Assembly (NCBI GenBank): GCA_021396245.1
Contig: WNYE01000032.1
Span: forward strand, 124,001 to 188,000
Reading direction: 5' to 3'
Length of the DNA stretch: 64,000 nt
DNA from: Sporothrix humicola
Taxonomy: Eukaryota; Ascomycota; Sordariomycetes; Ophiostomatales; Ophiostomataceae
Shown: positions 45,733-55,329 of the stretch, piece after piece
Position numbering within the stretch: position 1 is the stretch's first letter
How the letters are laid out: each line of letters begins with the position of its first letter
Notes under the pieces: model-generated
Told to the model about the DNA's origin: nothing
Databases searched by the model: none
The model's input: only the letters and a program-made list of their open reading frames with translations
Program-made: the position numbers and the translations under genes

Positions 45733-45785
45733 GACTTGTCAACTTGTCGAAATGTCGTCTTGTCAATTGCCAATGTCAAAATGTC
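45733..45785. repeat. Imperfect 8-bp tandem repeat with TGTC core
   Basis: Six TGTC cores start at 45737, 45745, 45753, 45761, 45774 and 45782, so the spacing is 8, 8, 8, 13 and 8 bases. The units read NNNNTGTC with variable first halves. It lies about 220-275 bases upstream of the tys1 ATG. It could be a decayed microsatellite or clustered protein sites. Confidence 0.5.
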
Positions 45786-45861
45786 AATTATCAAAACAAA
45801 GTCAAGAAAAAGGCGCGATCTACTAACGCTGTCCAGAAAACGGAAGTTGCTATTGTCAGTC

Positions 45862-45868
45862 TGAGTCA
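45862..45868. promoter_or_regulatory. TGAGTCA, CPC1/Gcn4-type general amino acid control site
   Basis: An exact AP-1-like heptamer about 350 bases upstream of tyrosyl-tRNA synthetase. Aminoacyl-tRNA synthetase genes are known targets of CPC1/Gcn4 in fungi. A single heptamer can occur by chance, so this is a candidate only. Confidence 0.35.
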
Positions 45869-46643
45869 CTTTGCAGGAGGTGCCCTGGGGAAAGACAGGG
45901 ACAAAATTCGTTAGTGGGGTCGGCCGTCGCTTCTCCAAGTCCCGTTGTGTTACTGGCACACTGGAAGATTCAGAAGGAGAGGGGTTGTCAAGCCACCCCG
46001 TTTGGTGCACAGTGATCACATTAAGCGGGAGGTGCCTGTACCTTTTTAATGCATGCGCCGGCGCATTGAGGTCGCTTCCAGAACGGGCTAGCAGAGCGCA
46101 GTTAGCAGGTGCTCGAGAGATCGCCACAATGGGAAAGCCCAACTGGAGCTGAGTACGCCAAATCGGCAAGTCCAGGCAGGTCCAGGCCCTGGATCTCAGC
46201 ATATTTGGGGAAGCTACCATCCGCTATCCTTCCCTATCCTGCCTGGATCGTCTCGGACTCCTCGCATCGCATTTCGTGTCTCGTTTCCAATATTTCCAGA
46301 CCATCTCTTATTGTCTCTTTGGTCTCGTTGTGCCTTCTTTCGCCTCCTCTACTGCCAAGACTACGTTTCGTGCGCGCCAAGGTCGGGCGATTCGTGTTCA
46401 TTTCGGATTCTTGGGTTCAACGTGGATTTAACCTTAAACTCGACGACGTGCTCCTCACTTTTTTTCAACTCTTCCTCTCTTATTTATTTTCTCTTCCTCC
46501 AATTTCTGACAGTCTTACGACGTCATTCCATCTGTCGCATCTCTCCAATTCTCGCGATCGACTCACTTGGCGACCGGCTCGACGAACTTTCTTAACAGCT
46601 CCATTCAAGACAACCCCTCCAACAACACAACCCACTCACCACC

Positions 46644-47228
46644 ATGTGTATCGTCTTCACGTGCGGCGAGCACACTTTCCGCAAGGAAGTCGAGGGCTAC
46701 GAGGGCGTCATCTGCCGCTGCCACAACTGCGGCAACTACAGCGGCCGCGTCATTAAGACGCACCCGTGGTTTACCCTCTGCTTTGTCGTAAGTTGAAGTT
46801 CTCGCTGCGCTCGCTTTCTTTCTGTCCTCGCTGCGCTCGCCTTTTCTTTTTTGTCCTCGCTGCGCTCGTTCTTGTTTCTTTCTCTCCTGACTCGCCTCAC
46901 TCATTCGTTCTTGTTGCTAACTTTACAGCCCATTCTTCCTCTCTCTATCCACGGCTACGAAGACGTCACTTGCAACATTTGCAACTACGCGCAGCCCCTC
47001 GAACACCGCCAAGATGTGCTGGCCATGAAACACGGCGCCGGGCAGATACCGATGCAGCCACAAGGGCAGCAAGGCCAGCAAGGACCGCCGCCAAACGGAG
47101 GAGGGTATAAGCCGCCACTCCCAGGCCAACAGCAAGGGCCGCCTCAACAGTATCAGCAGCAGCAGCCATACCAGCCTCAGTACCAGCAGCAACAACCAGG
47201 CCAGAACGGAGGCATGCGCTACAGTTAA
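46644..47228 (+). CDS. Small zinc-ribbon protein with Gln/Pro-rich tail
   Basis: Two exons (46644-46787 and 46929-47228, phase 0) give 147 residues. The first ~80 residues form a zinc-binding module: C2, C7 with GEH, then ICRCHNCGNYSG, and in exon 2 VTCNICNYAQP; the paired CxxC motifs straddle the splice junction, which supports the intron. The joining segment VIKTHPWFTLCFVPILPLSI is hydrophobic and may pack near a membrane or be the ribbon core. The tail is rich in Gln, Pro and Gly (QQGQQGPPPNGG, QQYQQQQPYQPQYQQQQ). Small fungal zinc-ribbon proteins of this type are widespread but uncharacterised; no enzymatic motif is seen. The intron carries three copies of a 13-base repeat. Confidence 0.82.
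46801..46868. repeat. Three 13-bp direct repeats inside an intron
   Basis: CTCGCTGCGCTCG occurs at 46801-46813, 46827-46839 and 46856-46868, separated by T/C-rich spacers, all within the 141-base intron (46788-46928) of the zinc-ribbon gene. The second and third copies share the longer GTCCTCGCTGCGCTCG. This intron is about twice the usual length in the window, so local duplication probably expanded it. Confidence 0.75.
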
Positions 47229-47848
47229 CAGAGGGGCGACCGCGACTGCTGATTGTTGGCCATCGCCTTGGCTATCGTCCTCTTTCTCTCCTTCATTGTA
47301 TCTATTCCTTTTGTCTTTTTACTGTATTTTGTCCATTGTCTCTGTTTTTTCCTTAATATCACGGCGCAGGATTCGTTCAGTATGTTTAATTGATGGGTAG
47401 TTTTCGGTCTGTAAAATAGAAGCAGTTACACTTGACAAAACATGAGATACTTGTCTCTCTGTACGACTTTTCTTCCCTGAATCTCTCAGACATCAGTAGT
47501 TTGCCCCTCCTGTCTATACAGAATATCCGTAGGCCTCCAATATGCAAGATTGCGCGTCAGATCGAATGACGTCTTGGCTTCTAGACTCGAGTCAAGTTAC
47601 TGAGTTCGTGCCCGCTAGACTGCAGGATAAATACTTGCAACTTACAGGCAGCTCCGGCGCATCCAGTTGGTTGGTCTTCGATCGCTATCCGCTAGTGGGT
47701 GTTAGCGTGCTAGCGTGCCCGACACGCACCTAAAACACTAAATCTTGCAGCGCGTCAGCGATAAGCAAAAAAAAGTTTATCGCAAATTTGCAGGAGCATC
47801 ACCAGCCTTTCACACCATCAACAAACGACAACACACACAACTACCGCC
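47229..47848. other. Spacer between zinc-ribbon gene and rpp1
   Basis: This 0.6-kb spacer lies between genes on the same strand: a T-rich 3' UTR at first, then AT-rich DNA. A small inverted repeat with two GATAA cores is at 47758-47783, just upstream of rpp1. No gene is seen. Confidence 0.6.
47758..47783. promoter_or_regulatory. Inverted repeat GCGATAA...TTATCGC
   Basis: GCGATAA (47758-47764) is followed after a 12-base A-rich loop by its complement TTATCGC (47777-47783). Each arm contains CGATAA, a match to the GATA-factor core HGATAR. It ends 65 bases before the rpp1 ATG, a position suited to a promoter element or a 5' UTR hairpin. Confidence 0.4.
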
Positions 47849-48850
47849 ATGCTGCACGACCTCAGCCTTGTGTGGACGCCTGCCACGCAGCCGGCCGAGC
47901 TGGCCAACACGCTCGCCATGAGCGTCGAGCTCGGCTACGATGTCGTCGCCCTCGATCACGTCTACCACGGCGCCATTCCGTCGACCATCGTCTGTCCTCT
48001 GGGCGAAGCCCTCAAGGCCTCAATAGACGCCTCTTCGTCCTCCTCGACTTCGACGACTCGCTCGCCTCGCGTGCTGCACCGTGCCACAGTTGTCATCTCC
48101 GACCTCACAATCAACCACCGCCTCTCCGCCATTGCCGCCGCCTACGACCTCGTGGCCGTCCGCCCAACCAATGAAAAGGCCTTTCAGGCTGCCTGTCTCT
48201 CCATGGCCGAGCCGTCCCTCATCAGTTTAGATCTGACAACATACTTTCCCTTTTACTTTAAGCACCGCACGTGCATGGCGGCCGTCAGGCGGGGCGTACA
48301 TTTCGAAGTGTGCTACTCCCAGGCATTGCGAGGCGGCGGCGATTCGTCCGACAAGGCCGGAAGCGCTCGTGCCCGCGCGCTATTCATCGCCAACCTCACA
48401 GGCCTGATCCGGGCGACACGCGGCCGGGGCATCGTCGTGAGCTCGGGGGCCCTGATGAAGGGCGGGAGCGGACCGTTTGAGCTGCGGGGACCGGCCGATG
48501 TGGTGAATCTGCTGGCTGTCTGGGGATTGCCGCCAGATCGTGGGACAGAAGCCATGGCGGCACTGCCGCGGAGCATTGTGGCCAACGAGGGTCTGCGGCG
48601 GCGTGGTTTCCGAGGCGTTGTGGACATTGTGCAGACGGCGGGTGCAGATCCAGCCACAGAAAAGACCGAAAAGGAAAAGCTCGGCAAGGGTCAGAAAGAC
48701 GGCAAGCAGAAGCAACAACAAAATCAACAGAAACAGCAGCAAAAGCAAAACGGCCAAAAGAACAACGATCCAAAGAAACGGAAAGCAGACGACGGGCTGG
48801 CGAATGCACAACAACGGCAGCAACAAAATAAGAAGCGGAAGGGGGTGTAG
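47849..48850 (+). CDS. rpp1: RNase P/MRP protein subunit Rpp1 (Rpp30 family)
   Basis: Protein subunit of nuclear RNase P (5' tRNA processing) and RNase MRP (rRNA processing). One exon, 333 residues. The Rpp30 TIM-barrel-like domain spans about 1-270: a start MLHDLSLVW, AMSVELGYDVVALDH, ATVVISDLTINHRLSAI, YDLVAVRPTNEKAFQAAC, LISLDLTTYFPFYFKH, RRGVHFEVCYSQAL, RGRGIVVSSGA, RGPADVVNLLAVWGL and SIVANEGLRRRGFRG. These are the conserved strands and loops of the family. The C-terminal ~60 residues are Lys/Gln/Asn-rich (KQKQQQNQQKQQQKQNGQK, then PKKRKADDG and NKKRKGV) and carry likely nuclear signals. No intron is needed. Confidence 0.94.
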   Translation: MLHDLSLVWTPATQPAELANTLAMSVELGYDVVALDHVYHGAIPSTIVCPLGEALKASIDASSSSSTSTTRSPRVLHRATVVISDLTINHRLSAIAAAYDLVAVRPTNEKAFQAACLSMAEPSLISLDLTTYFPFYFKHRTCMAAVRRGVHFEVCYSQALRGGGDSSDKAGSARARALFIANLTGLIRATRGRGIVVSSGALMKGGSGPFELRGPADVVNLLAVWGLPPDRGTEAMAALPRSIVANEGLRRRGFRGVVDIVQTAGADPATEKTEKEKLGKGQKDGKQKQQQNQQKQQQKQNGQKNNDPKKRKADDGLANAQQRQQQNKKRKGV

Positions 48851-49364
48851 GAGACGAAGCGATTGGGATAGTTGGGATAGGAACGGAGGCATATACAAAA
48901 GTGTACATATATTTAGTAACGATACCCAGGACACATGGCGAAATATCACATTTAATCTTTTCACCCACATTTAGCACCAATCGTTTTTGATAACTTTTTT
49001 TAATTTCGAAATAAGAGGCTCGCTCCTATTTCCCTGTCCATTTATATTTTGTTAAAAATAAAAAAGTAAAAAGGCGAGGCAAAACAGTTTGCCTAACGCC
49101 TCTCCCTTTTGTGCTTCTTCCTCCCCTTTTTTTCCTTCTCAAAGAGGTACGCGCGGGTGGGTGACGGAGGATTATATACATCGAAAAAAAGAGTAGAAAG
49201 AGAAAAAAAGAGAAGAGAAGACCAAGAAGTTTGGGGTAAAAAAAAAAAGACAACAAAAAAGGAAACAAATGTAAAGACAGAAATGGGTCCAGAGGACAAA
49301 CGAAGCGAATCACAACCACCTTCTAAATATGAGTAAGCATAATACTATTTACGGATCATCCTCC
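48851..49364. other. Convergent 3' spacer
   Basis: About 0.5 kb lies between the stops of rpp1 and the secreted-protein gene, A- and T-rich with A-runs near 49180-49260. It presumably contains both 3' UTRs. No gene is seen. Confidence 0.6.
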
Positions 49365-50636
49365 CTACTGAGGAACGATCGTCTGGGCCACCAGGTTACC
49401 GAGAGTCAGGACGCTGTTAAGTGACAAGCCGCTGAGGTTGATGGACACTTGCTGCGGGTTGTTGGCGACAGCGGCAGGAGCGGCGGCAACGGGAGCAGCC
49501 GTGGTCTGGACAGTGCCTAGGTCGACGGTCGTCTGGAGCGAGTTGATAGACGTAACGGCCGTCAGAGCAGGGAGACCACCGGCAGCAGCAGCGACAGAGC
49601 CGCCAAGGGGAGTAAGCGTGTTCGCCGAAGTGGCAGCGGTGGCGGCAGGCTGAACGGCGAGTGAGGTCAGAGTCGACGAGGACGAAGCCAGAGCCGGGAG
49701 AGCGGCGAGCGACGTAGACGAAGACAGAGCCTGGAGCGTGGCAGCGGAAGTAGAAGCAGTTGCAGCAGCGGCAGCAGCGACGTTCGACGTGGCCGCCACA
49801 GAAGCAGCAGGAGCCACAACCTTGGTCGAAGTGCGTGCCGAGTCAGGGACAGCAATGACAGTGACACCGACACCGCCCTTGGGGACGCCGTCAGCAGCAA
49901 AGCCACTGCCGCCAGTGCCGGCCGAAGCAGCAGCACCATTGGCAACCGTGGCTGCCGTGGCAGCCGTGGCAGCCGTGGCAGCTCCAGCAGACGACACAGC
50001 AGCAGCAGCACCAGCCACGGCAGCCGACGAAACCGTCGCAGGAGCAGGAGCAGCTGCCGCGGCACCACCAGCAGTCACGGTCACGCTGACAGTCTCCGTC
50101 ACGGTCGTGCCGGCACCCGCAACGGTGACAGTCACAGTGCCAGGTGCAGCGGCAGCACCGAGAGCCACAGCGGCAGACGACGAGCCACGCGCAGCGTTCG
50201 AGGCAGCAACAGCCACGGTGGCGTTGGCCGTGTCGGCAGGCTGGGCACCAACGGTAATGGTCTGGCGAAGAATGACTGTGCTGGCCTGGCAGTTACCGTT
50301 GCCATTGCCGTTTCGGTTTCTACCGTTGCCGCCATTGTTGTTGTTATTGTTGTTGTCGGCGTTCCGGCCATTGCCATTTCCATTTCCGTTGCCACCATTG
50401 CCGTCGTTGTTGTTATTGTTGTTGGTGTTGTCGGTATTGTCGGTGTTACCGCCGCCAATGCCCAGGCTGCTGAGCAGGCCCGAGATAAAGTCCCGCTTCT
50501 GCACCTGTGGCCGGTCGACCGCGGCAGCCTACGCTTGTTAGTATTCAAACCAGTCGACGACTTAATTGCAGTATCTGTTGGAACCCACCTGGGCCAATGT
50601 GAGCGACGCCACCACCAATAATGTCGACGGCTTCAT
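49365..50636 (-). CDS. Secreted Ala-rich protein with Asn/Gly repeat region and Kex2 site
   Basis: Two exons (50636-50589 and 50528-49365) give 403 residues; the intron has a perfect TACTAAC branch site. The N-terminus MKPSTLLVVASLTLAQAAAV is a classic signal peptide, followed by VDRPQVQKR with a Lys-Arg site for Kex2-type processing. Next is FISGLLSSLGIGGGN and a low-complexity Asn/Gly/Asp stretch (about residues 45-95) with imperfect NGNGNG and NNNN runs. A single Cys in the mature part lies in NGNCQAS. The remaining ~300 residues are dominated by Ala, Val, Thr and Ser, with TVTVTVAG- and TETVSVTVTAG-like segments, and the C-terminus ends hydrophobic (SGLSLNSVLTLGNLVAQTIV). It may be a cell-wall or matrix protein; no enzyme domain or clear GPI site is seen. 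Codon bias gives a long antisense shadow frame. Confidence 0.82.
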
Positions 50637-53600
50637 GGTGACTGAAGATGGCGTTGAATAAGAATAAGAAATAGGTTGGTAAAAGATATAGATCAAGAGT
50701 TTGAACAAGTCGAGAGAAAAGACTGGATATCCAACAGGGCCGGCCTTGCGAGTGGATGGGTGACAATAGACGATGGACGAAGGGGATATATTCTTGTCGT
50801 CGATGTCGATGTCGAGATGTTGATGATTCGATTCGATGTGGGAGTCGATTCGAATATCGTCGGTCTTTTGAAAAAAAAAAGGAATGGCTCCCGAAACGTC
50901 CAATTGCGTCGGGTATCGAATGTACAAACAAATAAAGAACAAATACAATAAAAGGGAAGAAGAGAAGCGAAGAGAGAAGAAAAGAAACGAGCTTGCTGTC
51001 GACGAAAAAGAACGATGGTCGACACAAGACAAAACTCGTGATGGTTGAACTTGTTTCTCCAAACGGGAAAAGAGAGGAGCGAAAAAAGGCGTGAGAAAAG
51101 AGAGAAGCAAAGAAAAGAGGGTAGAGAGAAAGAGAGGGAGGGAGGACAGGAAAGAAAAAAGCCAAGACCGGAGAAACCAGAGACACAAAAGGGAAAAGAG
51201 AAGACTGAAGAGAAAAATGAAGAGACGACAAGAAGTGAGGTTTGACAAGGCCCAGAAAGCAGGCCAGAAAAAGCTTGGCTTCAGAAAAGGCCCAAGAAAA
51301 AAGGAAGAAAAAGACGAAAAGAGGAAAGGACAGGGAAGGACAACAGGAGGCTCAAACCACTTACACAAACCCCGGCCTTCCCCCATCAAGGAGCAATAAG
51401 AACAAGGCCTCCTGGCCACTCAAGGCTCTCCCTCATAGTGCCATAGTGCCACAGAATACTTTTTTGCTGTGTGCTTGTGCACAGTGCCAGGCCGAAGCAC
51501 GTTGTATTACAGGGTATTTTCGCCCAGCGCCTTGTGCAGAAAGTCGATGCATCGCTCAATGCATTGTGGTCTTTCCTCAGGGCCTGTCGGAGATGGGTGG
51601 GGTCAGACTTCAGTTCCCCCTGGTCGAGGCTCCAATGGAGTGGGAGACACTCTCGATACCCTGTCGAGTTCTGGGCCTTTTGGGGAGAAGGGAAAAGACT
51701 AATACGACCTGACAGGGCCCCAGTGGGTGGGAGGAGTGTGAATAAGGGTGAATAAGGGTCAGAGAGAGTTACAGAGGGTCACAGAAGGAAACCTCTTGCA
51801 AAACGGTAGGCCGACAAAACGAAACAGCTTCTATTTCTGGTGATTGCGCGGCTTTCGATAGAGGGGAAGATGGTAGGAAGGCAATGTGAAAAGGGGCATC
51901 CAGAGCCATGAATGCATGGTAGTCATGGAATAAATTTGCTAGGATGTATCTTGCATCGTGGGCAGCCTATCGTCGCTGTTGATGTTGACATTGACGCTGA
52001 CTCTAATTCTGCCGCTGCTTTGGTTGTATTTTCATTTCAAAAAGGGGTGCAAAGGTACATTGCAGGCCATGAGAATCAGGCGTCTGCACATTTCAGGGTC
52101 ATCTTTGACTGCCAAAGGCCTGTTGAAGGCCAGAGGGCCAGAACAAAAAGACGGGAATGCCCTGTCAGGTCCAGAGTGAAGGCCTAGACTTTAACATTGT
52201 CACCGCTGTAGGTGAAAAGGGTACAATTAAAGGGGCAGAAGGGAAAAAATAAGCTTTCCGTCAAAACTCAAAAGCGGTCGCTTGAGTGGACAAGGGCTGT
52301 AGTCATCGCAGTCGAGAAGAGGAAACAGTCGAGTAGTTGTAAAGAGGGTGGACCCAGACGGAGGTTTTGGGTTTCTGAGACGAGGACCGTGACGGCTTGT
52401 GTTTGAGGTTGGCGGCCTAGCATTGCTTTGGAAGGCAGGGTGGGGCCCACTGTGCGCGCCTTCCTTGGATCTGTTTGGCCGGTTGAATAACAACAGTGGA
52501 AGTCACGATGAACACACAGTCGTTCTTTCCTTCTTTGTGTTTTCCTACAAATATTGTTTGCACCTTCTCAAAATCAGACCATGATGTGCAATGATGTGCC
52601 ATGATGTGCTGGGAAAATACGCAGAGACCGGCAGCCACGCGATTGGCAGCTGGGGTGGAAGGCGCGACGCACCAGCCTTTTGGCCAGCGATTGGTGCAGA
52701 CCAAACTCACTGTCAAGGCTGTGGACGTGTGCAAGTTTTGGCCCTCGTTTTGAATAACAGGGCACGGCGGCGATTGCAACAAAATGTGTATCAAAAATAC
52801 AGAGTTAAAGAGAAAGCAAGTTACAAGACACGAGAAAAAGAAATCAAAATGTACAGTGGAAAGACAGTAAACAATACAGTGTGCTGTGCTTGCGTAGCTG
52901 TTTGGGCAAGCGCTGAAGAGGAAAGAGCGATAGGAGCACAGCGAATAATCGAATAAACCGCAATTTATTTATTAATGGGGAAATGAAGCAAAAAGACGGT
53001 TGCATAAATACAGTTCTGAATGTCACGGTGCATGTAAATTCCTTGGGTTGGGACATTTGAGGGGCTGTCCACTGGAGCGAGGTGCCATTGCTTTTACAGG
53101 AGACAAAACCCTTGTCGTTGCCGTTGTAACCTCCTTTTCCAGTGGACTTTCATGAGAATGAAGCTATTTTGAGATCGAAACAAATAGAAGCAGATAAAAA
53201 AAGGAGAGTACCGTCAAGAATCCAACTTTATCGTCCATTTTATTCTTGTATGCAATACTCCGTAAACATGTGTTGCTTTTGAGAGGTCCCGTTAAAATCT
53301 TGAAATAACTCTATTTAGTAAGCAAGATTTTAAGCCATCAAGTAGCAGCTATCTTCACTATCAGTTGTTTACTTTTGTTGTTCTAGAAAAAAATATAACA
53401 AATAATAAAGAACATTTAAAAGAACAGGTAATCAGCATTATGGGAATGTTCATAAAAAATATGCGGTAATATTTTCTCACAACGAAATAACTGAAGAACA
53501 GACCGTATGTGACATCGGGTTGAAAACTCAAAGATAAAGGCGAAAACCGAGTGACTACATTTGGCGGTTGAAAACCCTCATTAGATCAGTCGTTGGCGGC

Positions 53601-54064
53601 ATCTCGGCACTGATCAAAGTCAACAAAGACGAACATTTTGGTGAAAGATCAAGACACATGAAGGGAAGAATGTAGAAGCCTGCGACTTGGCGCTGAATTT
53701 ATATACTTTCGAGCTATGATCGTATACCGTATCTGCAAGGATTTAGAGTTCCCCTCACGATTTGAGCCTCATTTTTGTCTTGGCTTCTCACAGCTTGGTG
53801 GCTTGCGGCTCATTGCAGGCGGTGCGCCTTGCCATCGATTGACCATTGGCCATCAATCAATCTACCCGTATTATCGTGCGCCCCAACCGGACACAAGGCG
53901 TCCCGAGGCACCGCCTTGGCAGACATCACCGTCACATAAAACTGTTCTCATCACCAAACTTTTCAACGTGCAATTTATGTTTTTGAACTGAAAAAAACCA
54001 GACGGACTTTATTTACTACCACGCGGCGCACGGCGCATTTTCGCGAGCATCGACAGCGACAACT
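50637..54064. other. 3.4-kb divergent spacer
   Basis: This spacer lies between the divergent secreted-protein and DUF1295 genes. The part next to the secreted-protein gene (about 50860-51330) is extremely purine-rich on the plus strand (A/G runs), i.e. a pyrimidine-rich leader on the gene's strand. Short tandem repeats occur near 51739-51758 and 52581-52610. From about 53200 to 53500 it is AT-rich. No frame in it is credible as a gene. Confidence 0.55.
52581..52610. repeat. 10-bp tandem repeat, three copies
   Basis: ATGATGTGC plus one variable base is repeated exactly three times (52581-52590, 52591-52600, 52601-52610). It lies in the long spacer upstream of the secreted-protein gene. No function can be assigned. 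Confidence 0.75.
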
Positions 54065-55329
54065 ATGCCAACGCCATCCATCGCCATGCCTATCCACGTT
54101 CTCGACAGATTCTACCTGGGCCTCACGGCTGTCATGACCGTGGGCTACCAGCTATTCTTTTTCACCATCGCGTTCTGCAAGAACTTTGACGATGTGACGG
54201 GTAAGCATCGCCACTCTCCTGATCTGAAATGATAGCCGTCTACTCGAGACTCATGTTTAGCGACTGACCCATCTCAGACTTTGCTGGCAGCACCAACATT
54301 ATCATCCTTGCCATCGTCACACTCATGCTCGGCAGTCGCGATCCGCCATTCGATGCCGTCACTGCAGCCCCGCCACCGCGACAGCTATGCATCACGATCT
54401 TGCTGTGCATCTGGGCCTTCCGCCTCGGCACCTACCTCGTCATCCGCATCATCCAGACCGGCAGCGACAAGCGCTTTGACAACATTCGCGGCAAATTCCT
54501 GCCCTTCTTTGCGTTCTGGCTCGGACAAATGGCCTGGGTCTGGACGACGGCGCTACCCGTGACGGTGCTCAACTCGCCGGCCGTCCAAAGCGCTGCCATG
54601 GCCGGGCGGCTGCCCAAATTTGGCACAGCGCGCGACATTGCGGGCATCGTCCTGTTTGGCCTTGGTCTTGTGTGCGAGACTGTGGCCGATCTGCAGCTGT
54701 ACAATTTTAAGCGCAGAGAACGGCTGGACGCCACGCTCGTCTTCCACAAGACGGGCATCTATCACTATTCGCGGCACCCCAACTTCTTTGGCGAGATCTT
54801 GGTGCAGGCGGGCATCTTCACCATTGCCTCGGCCGACACGCAGTACTATGGCCATTACACGACACGCCCGGCCTTTGTCAACGCCATCAACGCTTCGGTT
54901 GTCGGCCTGGCCAGCGTGCTGTTTTCGCTTCTGTTTATGACGGGCGTGCCGCTGCACGAGCACTCGACGGCCACCAAGTGCCACAAGGCGGGCGACACTG
55001 CCTGGCAAGAGTACATTGAGTACCGCGACCGCACCAGCGTCCTCCTTCCCCTGCCGCCCGCCGTGTTTGTCCGGATACCCAAGTTCATCAAAGTCACTCT
55101 GCTCTTTGAGTTCCCGTTGTATCGGCATGAACCGCCAGGGCCACCAGGTGGCGGCATCGCCAGCTCTGCAAATACACAGCCGGCACCGAAAATTCCTCCT
55201 CTCGAGTTGAGATCGAAGCCGCCGCCGCCGCGTCTCAACCCAGATGTCGACAGCGATCCAGATGCGCCCGTCAATGACCGCTCTGCGCCGCCGCTGTCAG
55301 CTTCCACGATCTCTTCGGCAGCCAAGTGA
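54065..55329 (+). CDS. DUF1295 / steroid-reductase-like integral membrane protein
   Basis: Multi-pass membrane protein of the DUF1295 family, related to the C-terminal domain of steroid 5-alpha-reductases and sterol C14/C24 reductases. Two exons (54065-54200, 54278-55329) give 395 residues; the splice completes DDVTDFAGSTN and the intron has a CTGAC branch site. Hydrophobic segments include LGLTAVMTVGYQLFFFTIAF, NIIILAIVTLMLGS, LCITILLCIWAFRLGTYLVI, FLPFFAFWLGQMAWVW, ARDIAGIVLFGLGLVCE and VVGLASVLFSLLFMTGVP. The family signature is clear: GIYHYSRHPNFFGEILVQAG, which binds NAD(P)H in relatives, and EYIEYRDRTSVLLPLPP near the end. The last ~90 residues are Pro/Ser-rich and disordered. The substrate is not known; most fungi carry several such proteins. 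Confidence 0.88.

Larger units (their letters stand above)
45514..46643. other. Divergent promoter of tys1 and the zinc-ribbon gene
   Basis: This 1.1-kb spacer lies between divergent starts. It holds an 8-base-period TGTC repeat at 45733-45785, a TGAGTCA heptamer at 45862-45868, and a C/T-rich leader toward the zinc-ribbon gene from about 46200. No coding frame is convincing. Confidence 0.6.

Noticed and set aside
49738..50541. Plus-strand Ala-rich frame of 267 codons
   Set aside because: Antisense of the repeat-rich secreted protein, which has the signal peptide and intron on the minus strand.
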